Below the pieces are notes generated by a model. It was not told where the DNA came from. It saw nothing but the letters and a program-made list of their open reading frames with translations, and did no database searches. This document shows, in pieces, positions 1-6,000 of a stretch of DNA of 6,720 bases (within the stretch, counting starts at the first letter, position 1; the number at the start of each line of letters is the position of its first letter). Origin of the DNA: Candidatus Omnitrophota bacterium (GTDB lineage: Bacteria; Omnitrophota; Omnitrophia; Omnitrophales; Aquincolibacteriaceae). The stretch is from contig JAHFHB010000107.1 in the NCBI GenBank assembly GCA_023247135.1, forward strand, positions 1 to 6,720, written 5' to 3'. The translations under genes were made by a program, and so were the position numbers.

Positions 1-3000
1 TGGATGACCGCGTGACGGGTCTTGAGATTGCGGAACGTTCCCGAGCGAATGTACTGCAAGGTTTGCTCAGAACCAGCGGCGGCGATATCGGTTTTTCTGT
101 TTTGGCGCGCGACGGAGAGATTCAATATCTTCTAAGCTCTATCACAAACCCCGAGCTCAGAAAAATAGCTTCGCCTGAATTTCTGCGGCTGTGGCTGCGC
201 TGGCTGAAAGAACGCGGCTTCAAGGCCGTGCATTTTAATTTTTTCCAGCGCGTATCAGGAGATTTTTTAAAGCGTTTCATCGGCCAGTGGCTTCAGGACG
301 GCGCCGAGCTGGAGTCATTTCTCACGGAGAGCGGCGCGCGCATTCCTTTCTCAGCGCTTGATGATCGCAAGCTCGCTGTGCCGGGTTTTAAACCCGCCGC
401 TTTATCTGCAGATCTTTGGCCCAAGCCCGAAGCTTTGCGGCAAGTTTTCGAAACGGCGGGCAGCCGCGACGCGTTTATTGTCCAGCGCGCCATCGAACTG
501 ATTCGTCTTTCGGGCTCAGAAAAACATTTTCTCGAGGATATGCGCGGGTACGAAGGCGATTTTGAAACGGTGGCGGCGCACTTGACGGCAGAGCATGTGC
601 TTGGCTGGAACGTTCATTTAAACTGGGGCCACCGCTTGCACGGCGTGGCGCGTGAAGTGCTTACAGAACTGGAACGGCTGTCCACCGTTTCTAAACCGGC
701 TCGTTCCGAGATGCGTAATGCCCATGACCAAAGCGAGCTGGGGCGCCAGCTCGACACTCTTTTTGCCGATGGCGCATCAGCGCCGCTTCTCTCACTCGAT
801 TTAGAATCGGCCAACGCTCAGCGGGAGGCGGTTCTTGATTTGGCGGGCGAGGGTGCGCAGATTCTGGTTCATTCCGGCCTGGACAAGGTTTCTTTTTACC
901 GGCAGTTTTTAAACCCTTTGATTCTTCGGGCCGTTGAGCGGCAGCAACTTCATTTTCTAACGCAGATCCACTTTGTTCTTCATGGGAACTCCCCGGAAGT
1001 ATACGCGCTCGACAAAGCGGCCTTTCGAGAAGGATCATTGGCCTGGCAATTATTGAATTCTGATGCGAAAAAACCTCAGAACGATTTTGAGCGGTTGAAA
1101 TTTTTTATCCGTGCGCAAGACACAATCATTGTTTCACCGCTTGGAACTTTTCAGCCTGGAGGAGAAGTTTGGAACGCGGAGGAGCTCGCCCTTGTGCTCC
1201 GTAGACTTCGCGGCGAGAACGCGGAATTCCCGAATAAAATCAAGCGGCCAGAGCTTCTAGAAAAAAGGGATAACCCGCGAGCGGTGTGGAGTCTTGAAGC
1301 GGCGAGAAAACGGAGCTCGCAGACGCCTTTTCTTGTTCCGGAGCACGTGAATCTGGAAATCGATGCGAAAAGCGAGAGTGGTTTTTTCTGGGCGGGAAGC
1401 GGGCCGCATTATCAAACCACCTGGCTTGTGCCTGTCCTGCCGGGAATGATTCTTCCCAGAGACGTAAAGATAGGAACTTTCGCATGGAGTTCGCGTGCGG
1501 CAGATCCGTGGGAACACCGTGACTATGCATTCCAGCGCTACAAAGCGGCCTTTGTGGGTGTACGGGATGGGCGGCCCATGCGGGAATACAGCTTTGAACT
1601 GCATCCGGATACACCGGCTGACTCCTGGACTTATGACGCGATTGGGGCCGGGTCCTATTTTGAGAGATATTCTCCCGGTTGGAGAATGGGGGCGGCGTCC
1701 TATCTGCGGGGGCAAGAAGCCCAGACGCAATGGCTGAGCCGGCTCGTTCAAAAGGGACGAGAGGCTTTGGATACTCAGGTGTTTGAGGAAGACGGCGAGC
1801 GCTACATGGTTTTAAAAAACATGAACATTTATGGCGCCGGGACTTTGGTGCTGCATCAAAAACTTTTTGATCAGATTCGGCAATTGTTTCACTGGGAAGA
1901 GCAGGGGGCGGATGTCAAATTCAGAACATGGTTTTCTGAGGTGATGCGCCAGCGTCACGATACGGCTTTTCTAACGGCGCCTTCCAAACAGTCAAAAAAA
2001 GATGTCGTGGTTTTCGTGCAATGGGACGTGGCGTCCTTTTTATTCGACGGAATGCCGCTTGAACGCTATACCCAGGATTATTTCGTTGGCGTGCATCGGC
2101 TGTTTTTTGAACACGCATTGCAGCCGCTGTCCGGTGAGCAAGAGCAGGTTGCGCAAGCTGTTTTGGGGATGGGCTTAAGCCGGTTTTATGGAAAAGACGA
2201 AGGGGTTTGGTTTGTACAGCAAGATATTGATCTTTTAGCCAAACTTTTAGGCGGGGCGTTCGCATTGGAAAAGGCCGAAACTTTTTTGGCGTCGCTTCTC
2301 AGTCCAGAGACTTTTTTTATTCGCAGGCTCGAGCGCACTTCGAAGCGAGAAAAAGACAGGCTGAAAAGACCGCCGGCGGATGGGTTCTCTCTTTCTGACT
2401 CGGAACAGCAAGCGCTGGAGCGGGCCTTGTCGGATCAGCCGTTTCCTGGATCCCAACCAGGCCCGCTGAGAGACCCCTTGTCCGGGGACGTCGTCCGCGC
2501 GCTTGAGTTTGGGGCGCTGGGAGCTGTCTATAAAGATCCTTACAGGAGCTGGTTACTTGACAACCCGTTACAGGAAAATGTCGAAATTGTTGCCAGGCAA
2601 GGCGCCTTCCGCGAAATTCTAGAAGCGCGAATTTCAGAGAAAGTTAGTTTACGCGAAGCGCTCGAGAAGTGGATCGAATCCTTTTCGGCGAATACACGCA
2701 TCCAGACGAATAGTAGGAATTGGCCAAGTAAGTATCTTAACGATGTTTTAGGTGCAGGGAGTAGGAAGGTTCTGCGCGCCGCGGAAAATCCCCAGGCCCC
2801 CTGGGACCCCCGGCCCGGTGAGACCTATGATTCAGGCGAGAGAAATTATCAGGCGGTAAATGAAATTTTTCTGGATATTCAAAACCTTCTGGAAGGAATG
2901 GAGACGTTGGTGGATTTGTTAAAAGAGGCCAAGTCCCCCCGGCTGCGTGCCTTTCGCTGGATCGCGCAATCCGTCACGGATCCCAGCCATCCCTACGGGC

Positions 3001-6000
3001 TCTATGCGCTCGAGAGAGCTTTTAGCCGGGATGGAATCAAAGCGGCTTTGTCCGATGAGGATACTTTAAGGAAATTGAATCTCATTCTGCGGGTGGTCTG
3101 GCAATTAGAATCGCAGCTAAAGATTCTGGATTATTCGGAGGCCTGGGCAAAGACCCTCCCTGTTTCTACCGCCGCGTCTCAACCAGAAAAAGTTTCACTC
3201 ACTTTTCCGGAGATTGTAGCCTCTGAAAAATTCGGGCCGCTGGTTTGGATCCACAGCGGACATTCGATTCCACAGCTGTTGAAAGGGGAGCTCTCGGTTC
3301 CGAATGACTATGCTTATGGGGGGCCCGATCATGAGAAGGTTGAATTCATTTTGGGGCCTAATATGAATGGCAAAACAACCTCCAGCCGGACTTTGGCGCA
3401 ATTAACGGCAATGGCTTTGACAGGCGCGCCTATCCCCGCGGGGCCGGGAACACGCGTGACACCCTTAAGGCTTCGGGCTCTTTTTAAATGGATGGCTCAG
3501 GATGATATCCACCAGGGTAAAAGCACTTTTTTTAAAGAAGCGGAAGTTTCCTGGAAGCTTCTGGAGGATGTGCGCAAGCATCCCACAACGCTTGCGATTA
3601 TGGATGAGTTTTTTACGGGGGCCTCTTTCGGAGAATTGCAGGCCGCTGCATTGATTGTTTTTATGGAAGAGGCTTTGAAGTCTGGGGGACTTTTTTCAAT
3701 GGTCACGCAAAATTTAGATGTTCAAACTTATTACAAAAATCCTCCTCTGGCTCAACCCGACCAGGTTCTTTTGGAAGAGGCGGAGGTTCCAGGAGCAGAG
3801 CCTAAGGCTGCGGTTGAAAATTCCGCCGGGGGCGTGCGCTTCAGGCATGTGGTGAATTTCCGGCTTTTGCCCGGCCAAGTGACGGATATGAAAGCGATGG
3901 TGGAAGAGGGCGTTGAAACTTTGAAAGGGGCCGGCTGGTCGCCGGAGCTTGCCGAAAGAGTGGGGTTGATTGCGGCAGGGATTTTACAAGACAAGCAGCG
4001 CTTACAGCAGCTTGCTCGGGCCGAGATGCCCCCGTCTCCGTTCGAGACGGGGACTTCTCAGGTCTCGGCGTCTCCGCCTCGCTCTGAGATGCGCAATGTC
4101 TCTTCCTATCAGTTGAAAGATGCATTCGGTGCCATCGGCGAAGGGCCCACGCTGACGGGCGGACGAGACCTTGATGAGGATTTTCTTTACGAGTGGCCGA
4201 GCGGCAAGAAGGGCAGAAAAATCGCGGAGCGTTTACCGCAGGCGCGCTACGTGTTCCGCGCGTTAGATGAAAGCGCAGCAGTGATTCCGAACCATTTTAT
4301 TAAAATCACGCATCACTCTGGCCAAAATGAGGCGCTCTTTCAGGAAGCGCAGGCCCTGTTCAAACTTCAGCAGGAGCCTGCCGCCTGGGGCGTGCCGCGG
4401 CTTGTGCGCGCAGGCGGCATGAAAAACGGCGGTTTATGGATTGAACAGGAAGGCATTGCCCCCAAGCGTTCTCTTGAACGTGAAATCTTCGGAAGCGTTC
4501 CGCGGTTATTTGACGTACTCATTCATGCCGGAGAAATCATCCGGCAGGTTCACGATCGAGGTGTGATTCACGCCAACATTCGGCCGGCAGCCTTTTTGAT
4601 CAACGATGCCCATGAGCTTCAACTGATCGAGTTTGGCAATGCGCGCCCCAAACAGGATTCCCGCGATCAAAATCATACCCGTAATGCGTATTCGGCGCTG
4701 AATCAATTCGGCCATTTTATCCGCGCAGAACTTGCGGAAGATGTGGACGTTTACAGTTTCGTGTTGATGATCGCCGAATTTCTGGATCAACAGATGCAAT
4801 CAAGTCCTGCGGGCATGCAGGCGGTGTTTCAGCGCATGCGCGATGATTACCTCCAGCTTATTTTTGAGCACTGGAGTTTCGGGCACGTGCAGGAAATTCT
4901 GAACCAGTGGGATCCTGATAAAGCCACGCCTCTGCCGCGCGCGGAGCGGCCGCAGTCCATGGCGCCGGTGCTTGAAAAACTGCGCCGCGATCTTGAAATT
5001 ATCCAGTCCTTTCCAAATCAGCCGGAGGCGGCTCTCGCAGCCCTCGAAGCCCGCTTGCAGTCACCGGCCGACGTCAATCTGGAACGCTGGCTGCCGCAGT
5101 TGACCGCGCTGCTTCAAAAAGAATTTTCTAATCCGAACGAAGAAACGCAGGCGTATCAAGCCCTGTTGGATGACATTCAAAAGAACGCGCCTACAGCGGG
5201 AGAGACTATCGCGAACCTGCTGGAGACTAAAAAAGCAGACACCGGAGTTACCGCAGATTCGCACTATAAAACTCTGCCGCTTTTTCAGAAGGCTAAGCCG
5301 GATGCCGAAATTATTTTACGAGCCGTGGCTCTTTATGTCGTCGACCGGGGTTTGAAACCGCTCCTATCCAAGCCAGAGGAGCAGCAGCTGGATGCGGTTC
5401 TGGCTTTATACAACAGGCATCCGAAAACCGCCTGGGTTTTGGATATCCCTTCGTTGTTTGCGTTGTCGTTCAAAACGTTTTTTAAATTCTCTGATGATTT
5501 CAAGGCCACTTCGAAGCAATTCAAGTCGCTTTCCTATCGTTTGAAGAATTTGCCCGGTGAAAATGGGGTCAAGGCCGTGGCCCTTTCCCTGGCGCTTCAC
5601 GGGGTGCATTTAAACGCGCCGACAGGGGATTCGGATGATGATTTCTGGATCATTGACCGGAATCTCAAATTCCTCATCGCCAGGCTTGAATCAGGGAATT
5701 TGTCAGAAGAAGCACGGGCCATGGCTGAGGTCGGGCTGCTCCGGATTTTTATTTTCCTAGTCCCTTTCCTTCAAAAGCACAAAGCGCCTGGCGGCACAAT
5801 TCCGGTGATCGATAATTTGGATGAAGATATTTATCGTTCATTGAGGGACTTGGTCTATCGCAAACGCGAAATGATCGACGGCTTATCCAAGAAATATTAT
5901 GGCTGGAGCTGGTCGGATGAAACGCCCGACGCTGCGCTGGCGGGCTTTGCCATCATTCTTTACAAAAACGGAACGTTTGGTGTGGATAAGTTTGTGCGCG

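Larger units (their letters stand above)
3210..4016 (+). other. MutS-family ATPase domain (ABC-type ATPase)
   Basis: Residues 1070-1338. Family landmarks appear in the right order: a lead-in strand VEFILGPNM; Walker A GPNMNGKTT (MutS consensus GPNMxGKST); IPAG where MutS has VPA; DDIHQGKSTFFKE matching the DDxxxGxSTFxxE segment; Walker B LAIMDEFFTGAS matching LxLMDExxxGTS; and then SMVTQNLD where MutS has the ATHxxEL strand. The C-terminal part, with SPELAERVGLIAAGILQDKQ, matches the helix that ends MutS ATPase domains (GxPxxVIxRA). The Walker lysine and the Asp-Glu pair are intact, so ATP binding and hydrolysis are plausible. The conserved His of the ATH motif is Gln here. MutS ATPases dimerise and couple ATP turnover to DNA clamp movement. 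Here the domain is embedded in a giant chain, so mismatch repair should not be assumed. Confidence 0.88.

Noticed and set aside
3..300. GNAT acetyltransferase for the first domain
   Set aside because: The strand and helix order is only faintly similar and no acetyl-CoA-binding motif is visible in the part present.
3210..4016. Calling the gene mutS
   Set aside because: Only the helical core and ATPase resemble MutS; the surrounding giant chain, the missing mismatch reader and the altered ATH and GRGTS motifs make a mismatch-repair name misleading.
4030..4052. The 9-bp hairpin as a rho-independent terminator
   Set aside because: No T-run follows it, and the coding frame continues through it for thousands of bases.
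5733..5771. Hydrophobic stretch GLLRIFIFLVPFL as a third membrane helix
   Set aside because: Only about 13 residues, interrupted by Arg and Pro and flanked by charged helices; it fits a buried helix of a soluble domain better.
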